Notes: generated by a model not told the origin, from the sequence alone. 64,000 nt of DNA from Flagellatimonas centrodinii (GCF_016918765.2 NZ_CP092104.1:2046001-2110000), one strand, 5' to 3'. Positions 1 to 11,442 are shown, numbered from the stretch's first letter. A program made the numbers and translations.

Positions 1-225
1 CCAGACCCGCAGGTGTCCGGCGCGCTGCGGCTGCGGCGGGCTGCGGTGATCCACCTGCTCGATCTGAAGCGGTAGTCCCAGTTGCCGCGCGCGCGCCGAC
101 AACAGGGTGTGGTCGGCGACCACCCGCCAGTCGGCAGCGGCATCCTGCTGGGCGCATTGCACCACCAGATCGGGGCCGATGCCGGCGGGCTCCCCAGGGG
201 TGATCAGCAGGCGGCGCAGCCCCAT
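1..225 (-). CDS. pdxA: 4-hydroxythreonine-4-phosphate dehydrogenase PdxA (5' part, runs off the window)
   Basis: The reverse strand from 225 to 1 encodes the first 75 residues of a protein starting MGLRRLLITPGEPAGIGPDL. The TPGEPAGIGPD motif near the N-terminus is typical of PdxA, the NAD-dependent enzyme that oxidises 4-phosphohydroxy-threonine in pyridoxal phosphate synthesis. The frame stays open to base 1, so the rest lies outside the window. The ATG is 22 bases after the surA stop on the same strand. surA-pdxA is a classic gammaproteobacterial order and the two are probably co-transcribed. Confidence 0.9.
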   Translation of the reverse strand, partial: MGLRRLLITPGEPAGIGPDLVVQCAQQDAAADWRVVADHTLLSARARQLGLPLQIEQVDHRSPPQPQRAGHLRVW

Positions 226-247
226 GCGGGCCTCGGCGCCGTCGGGC

Positions 248-1552
248 TCAGGATGCGTCCGGCTGATCGCCGGTCTGCCGGTACTCAATGTAGGCCTCGG
301 CACGGAGACGACGCAGCCAGGTGTCATATTCCTCGGCGGCGCGACGTTCCTGCAGGGCCTGACGGGCACGGCCACGCTTGGCCAGTTCGGTGACATCGCG
401 GGTACGGCGGTCGACCACCTCGGCGATGTGCCAGCCGAACTGGGTCTTGAACGGCGCGCTGACCTCGCCCGGCGCCAGCGCATCGAGCTGGCTCTGGAAC
501 TCTGGATCGAACACGCCCGGTGGCTGGAACCCGAGGTCGCCGCCATTGTTCTTGGAGCCCGGATCGTCGGAGTATTCCGCCGCCAGGGCCTCGATACCTT
601 CGCCCGCCTCGATGCGGCGATAAAGTTCGCGGGCCAGCGCGCGGGCCTGATCTTCGTTGCGCAGCGTATTGATTTCGATCAGCAAATGGCGAGCCTGGGT
701 CTCCTCGACGGTCTGGCGCTCGGCGCCGCCGCGCTGGTCCACCAGCTTGATCAGATGGAAGCCGTTGGCCGTGTCGAGTACCGGGCTCAGTTCACCGACC
801 TCGAGCTGGGCGGCGGCATCGGCAAACAGCTGGGGCAGGGCATCGGCCGCACGGAAGTCGAGGTCACCGCCCTGCAGGGCCTGTTGGCCATCGGATTCGG
901 CGACGGCGATGGATGCGAAATCTTCGCCGGCGACAATTCGCTCGCGCAGGGCTTCGAGTTTGGCACGGGCCCCGTTGCGGGCTTCGGGGCTGGCGCCGTC
1001 CGGCACGCTGACGAGGATATGCGCGAGGCGGTACTCGGCGTTCGGGTTGTCCGGCTGGTTGGCGAGGAACAGATCGATGTCCTGATCGGTCACCGTGACG
1101 CGGGAGTCGACTTCGCGCTGTCGCAGGCGGTTGACCAATACTTCCTCGCGGATCTGCTCGCGCACTGCCAGATAGTCGGTGCCCTCGGCACGCAGCGCGT
1201 CGGCAAATTCGGCCAGGGTCATCTGGTTCTGCCGGGCGATATTGGTGAGCACCTCGTTGAGCTCACGGTCGTCGATGCGAATCCCGGCCTGCTGTGCCCG
1301 CTGGGTCTGCAGTCGCTGAAGGATCAGGCGTTCCAGCACCTGCGCACGCAACGCTCCCTCGGGTGGCGCGGCGAGACCGCGGGCACGAACCTGCACCATC
1401 GCCTGTTCGATGGCGCGGTCAATTTCGGTTTGCAGGATGACGCCATCATTGACAACCACGACGATGCGGTCGAGCGGGACGTTGGCCTGGGCCGGGAGCA
1501 TGACGGAAAGCAGGAGGCCGAGCAGCAGCCCGGCGGTACGGAATGGGAGCAT
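248..1552 (-). CDS. surA: Periplasmic chaperone / peptidyl-prolyl isomerase SurA
   Basis: The 434-residue protein has an N-terminal signal peptide ending near PAQA (residue 23), a SurA_N chaperone domain (about 24-165) and two parvulin domains (about 174-275 and 285-383), each opening with an R-L/H-x-L-I-L/E pattern (YRLAHILVSV and ARHLLIEIN). SurA escorts unfolded outer-membrane proteins, including LptD, across the periplasm. Length and architecture match the family (E. coli 428 residues). It lies just downstream of lptD, its best-known client, and upstream of pdxA, as in Pseudomonas and E. coli. Confidence 0.95.
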   Translation of the reverse strand: MLPFRTAGLLLGLLLSVMLPAQANVPLDRIVVVVNDGVILQTEIDRAIEQAMVQVRARGLAAPPEGALRAQVLERLILQRLQTQRAQQAGIRIDDRELNEVLTNIARQNQMTLAEFADALRAEGTDYLAVREQIREEVLVNRLRQREVDSRVTVTDQDIDLFLANQPDNPNAEYRLAHILVSVPDGASPEARNGARAKLEALRERIVAGEDFASIAVAESDGQQALQGGDLDFRAADALPQLFADAAAQLEVGELSPVLDTANGFHLIKLVDQRGGAERQTVEETQARHLLIEINTLRNEDQARALARELYRRIEAGEGIEALAAEYSDDPGSKNNGGDLGFQPPGVFDPEFQSQLDALAPGEVSAPFKTQFGWHIAEVVDRRTRDVTELAKRGRARQALQERRAAEEYDTWLRRLRAEAYIEYRQTGDQPDAS

Positions 1553-1620
1553 GGCAAGTCATTTGCACGAAGACCCCGCAAGCGTAGCACGGTGACGGCC
1601 GTGATCGCCGGGCTGCCGGA

Positions 1621-3789
1621 TCAGGGCAGGTCGGAGCGCGATGCCCCCGGCAGCAGTGCTTCCAGGCCGCCGCCGATACGGGTCAGACCTTTCAGCTCCA
1701 GCTGCAGGTAGATGCCGCTGTCATAGCGGCCGTCGGTGCTGGCGAGATAGCGACGGTAGGCCGCATTGAAGGCCCAGCAGCAGGTTTCGTAGCCGACCCC
1801 TGCGAACAGGTCGAGGCTCTGGTTGCGGGCCAGCGAGTAGCGCCAGCGGCCAACCGCATCAAAGCCGCCGAACAAGGGCAGTCGTGCCGCGATATCGCCC
1901 TGTTCCAGCAGATCCTGACGGTAGCGGTAGCCCAGCTGCAGGTCGCGGCCGCCCTCGCGATAGCGGACGGCCAAGCGGCTGCGGTCGAAGCGGCGCTGGT
2001 CCGGCGACCACTGGCTGGCAACGCTGGCGCTGATCCGTCGTGACAGCCGGTAGTCGAGGCTGGCGATGAAGTCGGTCGCCCCTGAATCCGGCAGGTCAGC
2101 GGCCGGCAGCACCACGTTGGGCGCTTCGATCCGGTAGAGCTGCCCGACGCTGGCAGACCAGCGGACTTCGCCGCTCTGCGGGTCGAGCAGGCGGCTGGTC
2201 GCCGCCAGCGCAACATGGTGGGCATCCGAGACCCGGTCATCGCCGGAGAAGCGGTTTCGGGCAAACAACTGGGTGAAGTCGAAGTCGGGCTCGCCGGCAT
2301 CGAACAGGGGCAGTTCGCTCTGGTCGCGGAATGGCACGTAGAGATAGAACAGACGCGGCTCCAGCGTCTGCAGGCCGCCACCGTCGGTAATGCGTTCGAA
2401 GCGCAGACCACTCTCGACCCCCACCGAGGGCAACGCGCGGTCGGGGGTCTGATCGCCGGTGCTGGCGTCTGAGAGTTGATAGCCGGTGTAGCGGTAGTCG
2501 ACTTCAGCAACCACATACCGACTGACCTCGTCGCGTTCGAGTCGGAGGAAGGGCCGCAGGTCGATACGCTGTCCCTCCAGCGAATCGGCACGGGCGAAGT
2601 TCACGTATTCCGAGCGGATGCCGGCGCGGGTGTTGAACAGCGAGCCCTGGGTCAGCGCCGTGAAGCGAAGTTGCGGCAGCCGTCGGTAGGGCTCATCGAT
2701 CGGCTGCAGGTTGGCGGCGATGGTCTGGTAGTCCTGTACCAATGCCAGCAGGGTGTAGGACGCGGGCGCTTGATAGGTGAGACGGGCACTGCGCTCCAGG
2801 TGGGTGATGGCCGACAGGTCGATTTCGCCACCGAGGTCTTCAAAGTACCGTTGGTCGCTGATCTCGGCAAAGCGGATATCCACCGCCAGGCGGTCATTGA
2901 TCAGCCCCCGATGTTCGGCGCGAAAATAGTCGCGACTTTCGTCGTTTTGGGTTCGGTCCTGCGGCAACACGTCGTATCCGACCAGGCCTTGCCCCTCGCG
3001 CAGCAGATAGCGCCCCTCGGTCATCATCATCAGGCCGCGATCGGACATGTAGCGCGGCGTCACCGTGGCATCGACGTTCGGTGCCAGATTGACGTATACC
3101 GGCCAGCGGGCATCGAAGCCGGTGTTGTCGGACTGGCCGATGGTGGGGAACAGCAAGCCGGTGCGGCGTTCGCCGTCGATCGGGAACTGGAAGTAGGGCA
3201 GATACAGGATCGGCACCCCGGCGAAGCGGATCCGTGCATGGCGGGCCGTGCCGAGCCCGCGCTCGTGGTCAAGGCGGATCTCGCTGGCTTCCAGCGCCCA
3301 GGTCTCGGCATCGGGGGCGCAGGTGCTGTAGCGGGCGCCGCTGAGATCGGCGTTGCCGTCCGGCGACAGGCGGAGGGTGTCTGCCCCCCCTTGCGCGGCG
3401 CGATCGGGGAGGGTGAAACGGGTGCCGAAGAAGGTACCGGTCTCGTCCGTGAGGTTGAATCGCGCCGATTCGCTGCGGATCACCAGTTCCGGGTTGCGGA
3501 ACACCGATTCGACCTCCATCCGCACCTCGTTGGCGGCCCGCTCGAACTGCAGCGCCTCGGTGCGGAACACCTTGTCGCTCTGCCGTAGCTCGACCGCCCC
3601 TCGCAGCGAGGACACCCCGTCGCGGATCAGGTCCGCATCGTCGGCGGTGAGAGTCAGCTCGGGGCTGCTGCCGAGTTCCGGGGCATCCGCCATAAGCGCC
3701 AGTTGCGGGCAGACACCCTCTGCCGCCCGGGCGACTCCGGTGACGAGCAGCAGGCCGGCGACGACCGTTCGGAAGGGAGCAGGGAGCAC
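1621..3789 (-). CDS. lptD: LPS-assembly outer-membrane protein LptD
   Basis: LptD inserts lipopolysaccharide into the outer leaflet of the outer membrane together with LptE. The protein has an N-terminal periplasmic OstA/LptA-like domain followed by a large beta-barrel rich in alternating aromatic and polar residues (about 722 residues; E. coli 784). The frame is open back to 3882, but I chose the GTG at 3789 because it places a good signal peptide (PFRTVVAGLLLVTGVARA) at the very N-terminus. The longer version would add about 30 Arg/Pro-rich residues in front. A -10-like GATTAT lies 8 bases upstream of this GTG. It is divergent from amgK and followed by surA. Confidence 0.9.
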   Translation of the reverse strand: MLPAPFRTVVAGLLLVTGVARAAEGVCPQLALMADAPELGSSPELTLTADDADLIRDGVSSLRGAVELRQSDKVFRTEALQFERAANEVRMEVESVFRNPELVIRSESARFNLTDETGTFFGTRFTLPDRAAQGGADTLRLSPDGNADLSGARYSTCAPDAETWALEASEIRLDHERGLGTARHARIRFAGVPILYLPYFQFPIDGERRTGLLFPTIGQSDNTGFDARWPVYVNLAPNVDATVTPRYMSDRGLMMMTEGRYLLREGQGLVGYDVLPQDRTQNDESRDYFRAEHRGLINDRLAVDIRFAEISDQRYFEDLGGEIDLSAITHLERSARLTYQAPASYTLLALVQDYQTIAANLQPIDEPYRRLPQLRFTALTQGSLFNTRAGIRSEYVNFARADSLEGQRIDLRPFLRLERDEVSRYVVAEVDYRYTGYQLSDASTGDQTPDRALPSVGVESGLRFERITDGGGLQTLEPRLFYLYVPFRDQSELPLFDAGEPDFDFTQLFARNRFSGDDRVSDAHHVALAATSRLLDPQSGEVRWSASVGQLYRIEAPNVVLPAADLPDSGATDFIASLDYRLSRRISASVASQWSPDQRRFDRSRLAVRYREGGRDLQLGYRYRQDLLEQGDIAARLPLFGGFDAVGRWRYSLARNQSLDLFAGVGYETCCWAFNAAYRRYLASTDGRYDSGIYLQLELKGLTRIGGGLEALLPGASRSDLP

Positions 3790-3797
3790 AGCACAGG

Positions 3798-3803
3798 ATA
3801 ATC
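3798..3803 (-). promoter_or_regulatory. Putative -10 element of lptD
   Basis: On the minus strand this reads GATTAT, 8 bases before the GTG chosen as the lptD start. It supports the shorter lptD start and implies a very short or absent leader. No convincing -35 hexamer is visible. Confidence 0.35.
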
Positions 3804-3877
3804 GGGGCCGGCGCGCAGTATCGGTAGCGCCGCCGGGATGCGCAATGCGGCAGCCGGCTCCGGGCCGCGCCGGCGCA

Positions 3878-3883
3878 TACACT
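3878..3883 (+). promoter_or_regulatory. Putative -10 element of amgK (leaderless spacing)
   Basis: TACACT is followed by exactly six bases and then the amgK ATG at 3890. This spacing would place the transcription start on the A of the start codon. No Shine-Dalgarno sequence precedes the ATG. The -35 region is weak. Confidence 0.4.
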
Positions 3884-3889
3884 ATTGCG

Positions 3890-5920
<2,031 letters not shown>

Positions 5921-5971
5921 CCGTTCCCCGACCAGCCTGCTTGTCGTCTGGGTGAAAACGACCGCTCCAGC

Positions 5972-6077
5972 GGGTTCGGGGTGTGGCCTTTCGGGACCGT
6001 TGCTGGACAGGGATGTCCAGCGACGAGCATTCCATGGACGGACTTGAGCGGGTGCCGAAAGGCCACACCCCGGACCC
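5972..6077. repeat. Long inverted repeat with nested palindromes between convergent genes
   Basis: The left arm (5972-5994) and right arm (6055-6077) are reverse complements at 22 of 23 positions. The roughly 60-base interior contains further short palindromes, GGACAGGGATGTCC and TCCATGGA. The element fills the gap between the OsmC gene and the end of fadE. It could act as a bidirectional terminator, although it has no clear T-run, or be a dispersed REP/MITE-like intergenic repeat. Confidence 0.6.
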
Positions 6078-6083
6078 GGCGCA

Positions 6084-8558
6084 CTACGCCACCCGCGCCT
6101 CGCGGGTCATCGCCACCACCTCGGCATCGCGGGCACTGAAGTCGCCCTGGATGTAGGCCGGGGTGAAGTCGTCGGTGAGGATGGCGTCGTAGCGCAGGGC
6201 GTCGTAGTGCCGCACCTGCTCCCCCTCCTCGGCACTGAGGTGGCCGGCCTTGACCGCGCTATCGATCTGCTCGCTGACCTGGTCGCCCACCAGCGCGCCG
6301 CTGCTGGCCAGCTTGTAGAACCGCAGGTAGGCCGGCTCGCTGGCCGTCAGGGCGTCGAAGCAGCGCTCCAGTCGTCCCACCGGGTCCTCCGGACCGCCGT
6401 TGCGGAACACCAGTGCGCTCAAGCGATCGCGCAGGGCACCGGGTTCCATCAGCTGATCAGCCACTTCGGCGTTGAGCGCGTCGGCCACCGGGCGGTAGGG
6501 GTTCCCCAGCGGAAACACCACCCGCCGCATCACCCATGCGGCACCACGCATCGGGAAGTTGTCGAAGAAGCCTTCGAAAGCATGGCCGATCTCGGCCAGC
6601 GCGTTGTCGAGCGCCCAGCGGGCGTGGGCCAGCTCATCGTCGCGTTGATCGTGCTCGAGGTAATAGCGAATGACCGCCGATCCCATATAGAGGTGGCTGA
6701 GCACATCGCCGAGGCGCGCTGACAACCGTTCCTTGCGCTTCAGTTCACCGCCCAGCAACCCCATCGTCATGTCGGCCACAAAGGCCAGCGAGGCACTCAT
6801 GCGTTCCAGTTGACGACCATAGTGCGCCATTGGCCCCGGGGCGGGGGCGCGTGCCAGCACGCTGCCACTGAGACCATGGGTGAGGGCGCGGACGGCGCGG
6901 TTGATCGAGAAGCCGACATGGCTGAACAGCAGCTTGTCGAACGCCGCCAGGTCATCGGCGCGCGCGGCTTCCATTTCCGGGAACACATACGGGTGGCAGC
7001 GGATGGCGCCCTGGCCAAAGATCATCAGGTTGCGGGTGAGGATGTTGGCCCCCTCCACCGTAATGGCAATCGGCGTCGCCTTGTAGGCCGTCGCCAGCGG
7101 GTTGCGCGGGCCCTGCTGCACGGCACGGCCGCTGAGCACATCCATACTGTCGTTGACCACCCGACGCATCATTTCGGTCATGTGGTACTTGGCGATTGCT
7201 GTCACCACGCTGGGGGCGCAGTGATCCACCGCCGAGGCGGTCAGCAGACGGGTCGCCTCAAGCGTGTAGGTGAGGCCTGCAATGCGCCCGGTCGCCTCCT
7301 GAACACCCTCGAACTGGCCGATGGCCACCTTGAACTGTCGGCGAATTCGGCCGTAGGCGCCGACCATGCGGTAGGACGCCTGCCCGGCGGCGGTGGCGAG
7401 TGCCGGCAGTGAAATGCCACGGCCAGCCGACAGGCACTCCACCAGCATCCGCCAGCCCTTGCCGGCCATTTGCGGGCCGCCGATGATCCAGTCGAGCGGG
7501 ATGAAGACATCCTCTCCGAAGATTGGACCATTGTGAAACGCGGCGCCGGGAAAATGACGACGGCCGATCCGCACGCCCGGATGGTTTGCCGGGATCAGGG
7601 CACAGGTGATACCGAAGTCCTGCTGCTGTCCATCACCGAGGAGACCGTCAGGATCCCGCAGCTTGAACGCCAGACCGACAACGGTGGCAACCGGCGCCAG
7701 GGTGATCCAGCGCTTGGAGAAATTGAGCCGGATGCCCAACGCTTTCTTGCCCTCGTGCTCGCCGTAGCAGACCACGCCGTTGTCGGGCATGGCGGTGGCG
7801 TCGGAGCCCACTTCCGGGCCGGTCAGGCCGAAACAGGGAATCTCATCGCCGCGTACCAGGCGCGGCAGCCAATAGCGCTTCTGCGCATCGGTGCCGTAGT
7901 GCATCAGCAGCTCGCCGGGTCCCAGCGAATTGGGCACCATTACGGTGACGGCGAGGGCAATGCTCTTGGTCGCGAGTTTGGTCACCACCGCCGACTGCGC
8001 CACGGCCGAAAAGCCGAGACCGCCATGCTCCTGCTTGATGAGCATGGCGAGGAACCCCTTCTCCTTGATGTATCGCCAGGCCTCCGGCGGCAAATCCTTG
8101 TCCTCGAACTCGATCTTCCAGTCATCGCAGAGTTGGCAGAGGGTTTCGCACTCATTGTCGAGAAAGGCCTGCTCCTTCTCGGTTAGCGCGGTGTAGCGGA
8201 AGTCGGTGAGCTGCTTCCAGTTCGGGCGACCGCGGAACATCTCCGCCTCCCACCAGACGTCGCCGGCCTCCAGCGCTTCGCGCTCGGTCGACGACATCTC
8301 TGGCAGCACCTTCTTGAAAACCGCGAAGATCGGCGCGGTGATCACGGCGCGCCGCAGCGGCCGTAGGTTGAGCAGCAGCGCCAGCGGCAGCCACAGTGCG
8401 AGGCAGAGTCCGAGCGTCAGGGGGCCGAGGGTGCCGAGCAGGAACAGGATGACCGGCGCGGCGCCGGCCGCCAGGGTCCAGATCAGCAGGGGCGCACCGA
8501 CGAAGGCGAGGGCCCAGACGGTCAGCAGCGTGACGAGAACGGCGGCGAGAATGAACAT
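6084..8558 (-). CDS. fadE: Long-chain acyl-CoA dehydrogenase, FadE type
   Basis: This 824-residue acyl-CoA dehydrogenase has two N-terminal hydrophobic segments (about residues 1-65) and the DUF1974-type C-terminal extension of FadE (E. coli 814 residues). Motifs include CFGLTGPEVGSDA and GRGISLPALA, with an ACAD core at about 130-530. It catalyses the first step of fatty-acid beta-oxidation. The start chosen is the ATG at 8558 (MFILAAVLVTLL), preceded by GGAGA six bases upstream; the longer frame into the TetR gene is non-coding. It sits 14 bases after a TetR gene on the same strand, implying joint transcription and substrate-responsive control. Confidence 0.9.
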   Translation of the reverse strand: MFILAAVLVTLLTVWALAFVGAPLLIWTLAAGAAPVILFLLGTLGPLTLGLCLALWLPLALLLNLRPLRRAVITAPIFAVFKKVLPEMSSTEREALEAGDVWWEAEMFRGRPNWKQLTDFRYTALTEKEQAFLDNECETLCQLCDDWKIEFEDKDLPPEAWRYIKEKGFLAMLIKQEHGGLGFSAVAQSAVVTKLATKSIALAVTVMVPNSLGPGELLMHYGTDAQKRYWLPRLVRGDEIPCFGLTGPEVGSDATAMPDNGVVCYGEHEGKKALGIRLNFSKRWITLAPVATVVGLAFKLRDPDGLLGDGQQQDFGITCALIPANHPGVRIGRRHFPGAAFHNGPIFGEDVFIPLDWIIGGPQMAGKGWRMLVECLSAGRGISLPALATAAGQASYRMVGAYGRIRRQFKVAIGQFEGVQEATGRIAGLTYTLEATRLLTASAVDHCAPSVVTAIAKYHMTEMMRRVVNDSMDVLSGRAVQQGPRNPLATAYKATPIAITVEGANILTRNLMIFGQGAIRCHPYVFPEMEAARADDLAAFDKLLFSHVGFSINRAVRALTHGLSGSVLARAPAPGPMAHYGRQLERMSASLAFVADMTMGLLGGELKRKERLSARLGDVLSHLYMGSAVIRYYLEHDQRDDELAHARWALDNALAEIGHAFEGFFDNFPMRGAAWVMRRVVFPLGNPYRPVADALNAEVADQLMEPGALRDRLSALVFRNGGPEDPVGRLERCFDALTASEPAYLRFYKLASSGALVGDQVSEQIDSAVKAGHLSAEEGEQVRHYDALRYDAILTDDFTPAYIQGDFSARDAEVVAMTREARVA

Positions 8559-8572
8559 GACAGGTCTCCGAT

Positions 8573-9229
8573 CTAGCAGGTTTCGGCACTCGACCGGGAC
8601 ACCGGGGTCGAGGTATCGGGGGGGCTTCGGTCGGCGCTGGTGCGCGGGATGAGGGTGCGGATCATCAGCTTGAGGTAGTCGCTGAACGCCTGCCCTTGGG
8701 GCATGGCGTCCGGCGTATCGCGGCGGATCTGCAGATTGCCCATGAAGGTTGCGTAGGCAAACAGTGCCCACTGGCGGGCACTGCCATCGTCAAACCCGAG
8801 GGCGCGGTAGCAGTCATGCAGATAACCGATGCGGCGCTCGGACACCCGGCGGACCATGTTGGCGACGGCAGGGTGGTCCTCGGCGGCGGCGATCGCCAGA
8901 TACAGGCGACCGGACCGATAGCTGGAATTGGCCGCCTTGAAGATTTTGACAATGCGCTCGTAAGGGTCTGGTTCGGGGCCGACCCGCGTCAGGATTTCAT
9001 CGGTTTCCTGCTGCTCCCAGCGCGCTAGCGCCGCCTGCAGCAGCGCCTCGCGGTTGGCGAAGTGCCAGTAGAAGCTGCCCTTGGTGACCCCCAGGCGACG
9101 GGCCAACGGTTCCACCGCCACGCTCTCGATGCCGCCCTGCGCCATGGCTTCGAGGGCGGCATCGGCCCAGTCGGTGGCAGACAGGCTCTGTCGCGATTCG
9201 GTGGCGGTAGGGGAAGGGGAGCGTTTCAT
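8573..9229 (-). CDS. TetR/AcrR-family regulator upstream of fadE
   Basis: The 218-residue protein has an N-terminal TetR helix-turn-helix (about residues 15-62, including LARRLGVTKGSFYWHFANREAL) and a divergent ligand domain. The start is the ATG at 9229, giving MKRSPSPTATESRQS; the longer frame crosses the candidate operator. Gene order TetR then fadE on the minus strand, with a perfect inverted repeat at 9258-9275, suggests it represses its own operon and responds to an acyl-CoA or fatty acid. The ligand is inference. Confidence 0.85.
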   Translation of the reverse strand: MKRSPSPTATESRQSLSATDWADAALEAMAQGGIESVAVEPLARRLGVTKGSFYWHFANREALLQAALARWEQQETDEILTRVGPEPDPYERIVKIFKAANSSYRSGRLYLAIAAAEDHPAVANMVRRVSERRIGYLHDCYRALGFDDGSARQWALFAYATFMGNLQIRRDTPDAMPQGQAFSDYLKLMIRTLIPRTSADRSPPDTSTPVSRSSAETC

Positions 9230-9257
9230 GCGGATTCGGTGGCCGGAGCTTGCTCCA

Positions 9258-9275
9258 CCATACGCTGCCGTATGG
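9258..9275. promoter_or_regulatory. Candidate TetR operator (CCATACG-N4-CGTATGG)
   Basis: A perfect 7-bp inverted repeat around four bases lies 29 bases upstream of the TetR start codon and before fadE. Position and symmetry fit an autoregulatory operator for the adjacent TetR protein. Confidence 0.6.
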
Positions 9276-9318
9276 ATGCTCGCAATTGCCAACCGGCCGC
9301 TGGCGAGCGGCGAACCGG

Positions 9319-11442
9319 TCAGTCGTTCGCCGGCGCGCGGGTGTGATGGCGCAGAAAGGCGAGGATGTCGGTTGCTTCGTCGATCCGTGCCGACAGGGGA
9401 GTGCCGGCCCCGTGCCCCGCCTGACGCTGCACCCGCAACAGGATGGGTGCGGGGCCGGTCTGGGCGTGCTGGAGGGCGGCCGCATATTTGTAGGAATGGG
9501 CCGGGACCACGCGGTCGTCGTGGTCCGCGGTGGTGATCAGCACCGGCGGGTAGCGGGTGCCCGGACGAACGCGGTGATACGGCGAATAGCGACGCAGGAC
9601 CGCAAAGTCGGTGGGATCATCCGGGTCGCCATAGTCCCCGGTCCAGGCCCAGCCAATGGTGAAGCGATGGAACCGCAGCATGTCCATCACCCCCACCGAG
9701 GGGACCGCAGCCGCGAACAGGTCGGGATGCTGATTGAGCACGGCACCGACCAACAGGCCGCCGTTGGAGCGGCCGTGGATGGCCAGTTGTTCCGCCCGGG
9801 TCCAGCCCCGATCGATCAGGTAGCCGGCGGCGGCGGTGAAATCGTCGAACACATTCTGTTTGCGGGCGCGGATGCCGGCCTGGTGCCAGGCGCGGCCGTA
9901 TTCGCCACCACCGCGCAGATTGGCCACGGCATAGACGCCACCCGTTTCCATCCACACCAGGTTGCTGACCGAGAAGCGGGGCGTCAGCGAGATATCGAAG
10001 CCGCCATAGCCGTAGAGCAGGGTCGGGTGCGGCCGGTCGCGCGGCAGATCGCGGCGATGGCTGATGAACATGGGGACCCGCGTACCGTCGCGGCTTCGGA
10101 AGAAAACCTGGCGGGTGACATAGTCAGCAGGATCGAATCCGAGGCTTTCCGGCCACAGCGGTGTCAGCGCGCCGGTATCCTCCGCCAGCACCGTGGACGG
10201 TTGGTTGAACGCGGTGTAACTGACGTACAGGCGCGGATGGTCCTGCCGCCCCTGCAGGGCGGCCACCGTGCCGGGCGCCGGCAGGGCGAGCATGCGGCGG
10301 TCGCCACCGTCGCGGTTGATGCTGACCAGTCGATGCGTGGCGTCATGCAGGTATCGAAGCACCAGGCGGTCGCCCGCGAACACGGCGGCATCCAGCGTGT
10401 CGGCCGCCTCGGCCACCAGTGTTTCGAACCGGTAGGGGCGGCGGTCCAGTCGCACCCGTAGCAGTCGGCCGCGGGCGGCGCCCTCGGTGGTAATGAAGTA
10501 CAACACCGGGCCGAGATTGCCGATGAAGTCGTAGCGTCCACGGAAGTGATCGACCAGGACGATCGGCTCGGCGTCGAGCCAGGGTGTTTCCGCGTCGTTC
10601 AGGGGCAGTACCGTGACGGCGTTCTCCCCGGCCGCACCGCGCCACAGGCTGATCACCAGGTAACGCCCATCCTCGCTGACCTGTCCGCCGATGCCCCAGC
10701 GCGGATGCTCGGGCCGCGCGTAAACCCGAACATCGTCGTCGGCTGACGTGCCGACCTGGTGAAAATGGAGCGCCTGATGCGTGAGGGGATCGAACGCGTC
10801 GGCTTCGACATCGTCTGCAGGCGGGTCCGGGTAGCGCGAGTAGAAGATGCCGCTGCTGTCGGCGGCCCAGGCCAGATCGGAGAATTTCACGCGGGACAGC
10901 CTGCCCGGGAAGTCGACACCGCGTCGGATGTCGCGAATGACGTAGGTGTTCCAGTCGGAGCCCGCTTCAGCGCGACCGTAGGCCAGGTAGCGGCCATCCG
11001 GCGAGACGCGCCAGTCGGTCAGCGCAACGGTGCCATCGTCTGACCACTGGTTGGGGTCGAGCAGCACCCGACTGTCGTCGGTGTCCAGCCGTCCGACACG
11101 CAGGACCGGCTGGTTGCGGATGCCATCGTGCTCGGTGAAGAACCATTGGTCGCCGATCACCACCGGCACATCGCGTCGGCGTTGCTGCCAGAGCGACGCG
11201 AGGCGAGTCCGCAAGGCAGCGCGCTCGGGCAGCTGCGACAGATAGCCTTCACTATGGGTGGCCTGTGCCGCCACCCAGGCCGTGGTGGCATCGCTGTCGT
11301 CTTCCAGCGCCCGGTAGGGGTCCGCGATCCCGGTGCCATCGGGTGCCGTCACGGTGGCGTCGCCGCGGGGGGCCGCTGGCGGCCCCGCAGACACGCTGCC
11401 GACACTCAACATCAGGGGCAGGGCGATGGACCAAATGCGCAC
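9319..11442 (-). CDS. Secreted prolyl oligopeptidase family (S9) serine peptidase
   Basis: The 707-residue protein has a signal peptide (IWSIALPLMLSVGSVSA), an N-terminal beta-propeller (about 70-410) and a C-terminal alpha/beta-hydrolase domain. The nucleophile motif is GRSNGG with Ser at about 559; the acid is in TADHDDRV and the histidine in GHGAG. The family cleaves short peptides after proline; the signal peptide implies a periplasmic or secreted role. The start chosen is GTG at 11442, with AGGAG just upstream (spacing short). Longer in-frame extension has no signal-like sequence. It is divergent from the OmpA-like gene. Confidence 0.87.
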   Translation of the reverse strand: MRIWSIALPLMLSVGSVSAGPPAAPRGDATVTAPDGTGIADPYRALEDDSDATTAWVAAQATHSEGYLSQLPERAALRTRLASLWQQRRRDVPVVIGDQWFFTEHDGIRNQPVLRVGRLDTDDSRVLLDPNQWSDDGTVALTDWRVSPDGRYLAYGRAEAGSDWNTYVIRDIRRGVDFPGRLSRVKFSDLAWAADSSGIFYSRYPDPPADDVEADAFDPLTHQALHFHQVGTSADDDVRVYARPEHPRWGIGGQVSEDGRYLVISLWRGAAGENAVTVLPLNDAETPWLDAEPIVLVDHFRGRYDFIGNLGPVLYFITTEGAARGRLLRVRLDRRPYRFETLVAEAADTLDAAVFAGDRLVLRYLHDATHRLVSINRDGGDRRMLALPAPGTVAALQGRQDHPRLYVSYTAFNQPSTVLAEDTGALTPLWPESLGFDPADYVTRQVFFRSRDGTRVPMFISHRRDLPRDRPHPTLLYGYGGFDISLTPRFSVSNLVWMETGGVYAVANLRGGGEYGRAWHQAGIRARKQNVFDDFTAAAGYLIDRGWTRAEQLAIHGRSNGGLLVGAVLNQHPDLFAAAVPSVGVMDMLRFHRFTIGWAWTGDYGDPDDPTDFAVLRRYSPYHRVRPGTRYPPVLITTADHDDRVVPAHSYKYAAALQHAQTGPAPILLRVQRQAGHGAGTPLSARIDEATDILAFLRHHTRAPAND

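Noticed and set aside
107-1711. 534-residue plus-strand frame opposite surA
   Set aside because: It is a shadow of surA and the pdxA/surA junction; the SurA motifs and signal peptide are on the minus strand.
2476-3588. 370-residue plus-strand frame opposite lptD
   Set aside because: It is antisense to lptD with composition typical of a complementary frame and no recognisable domain.
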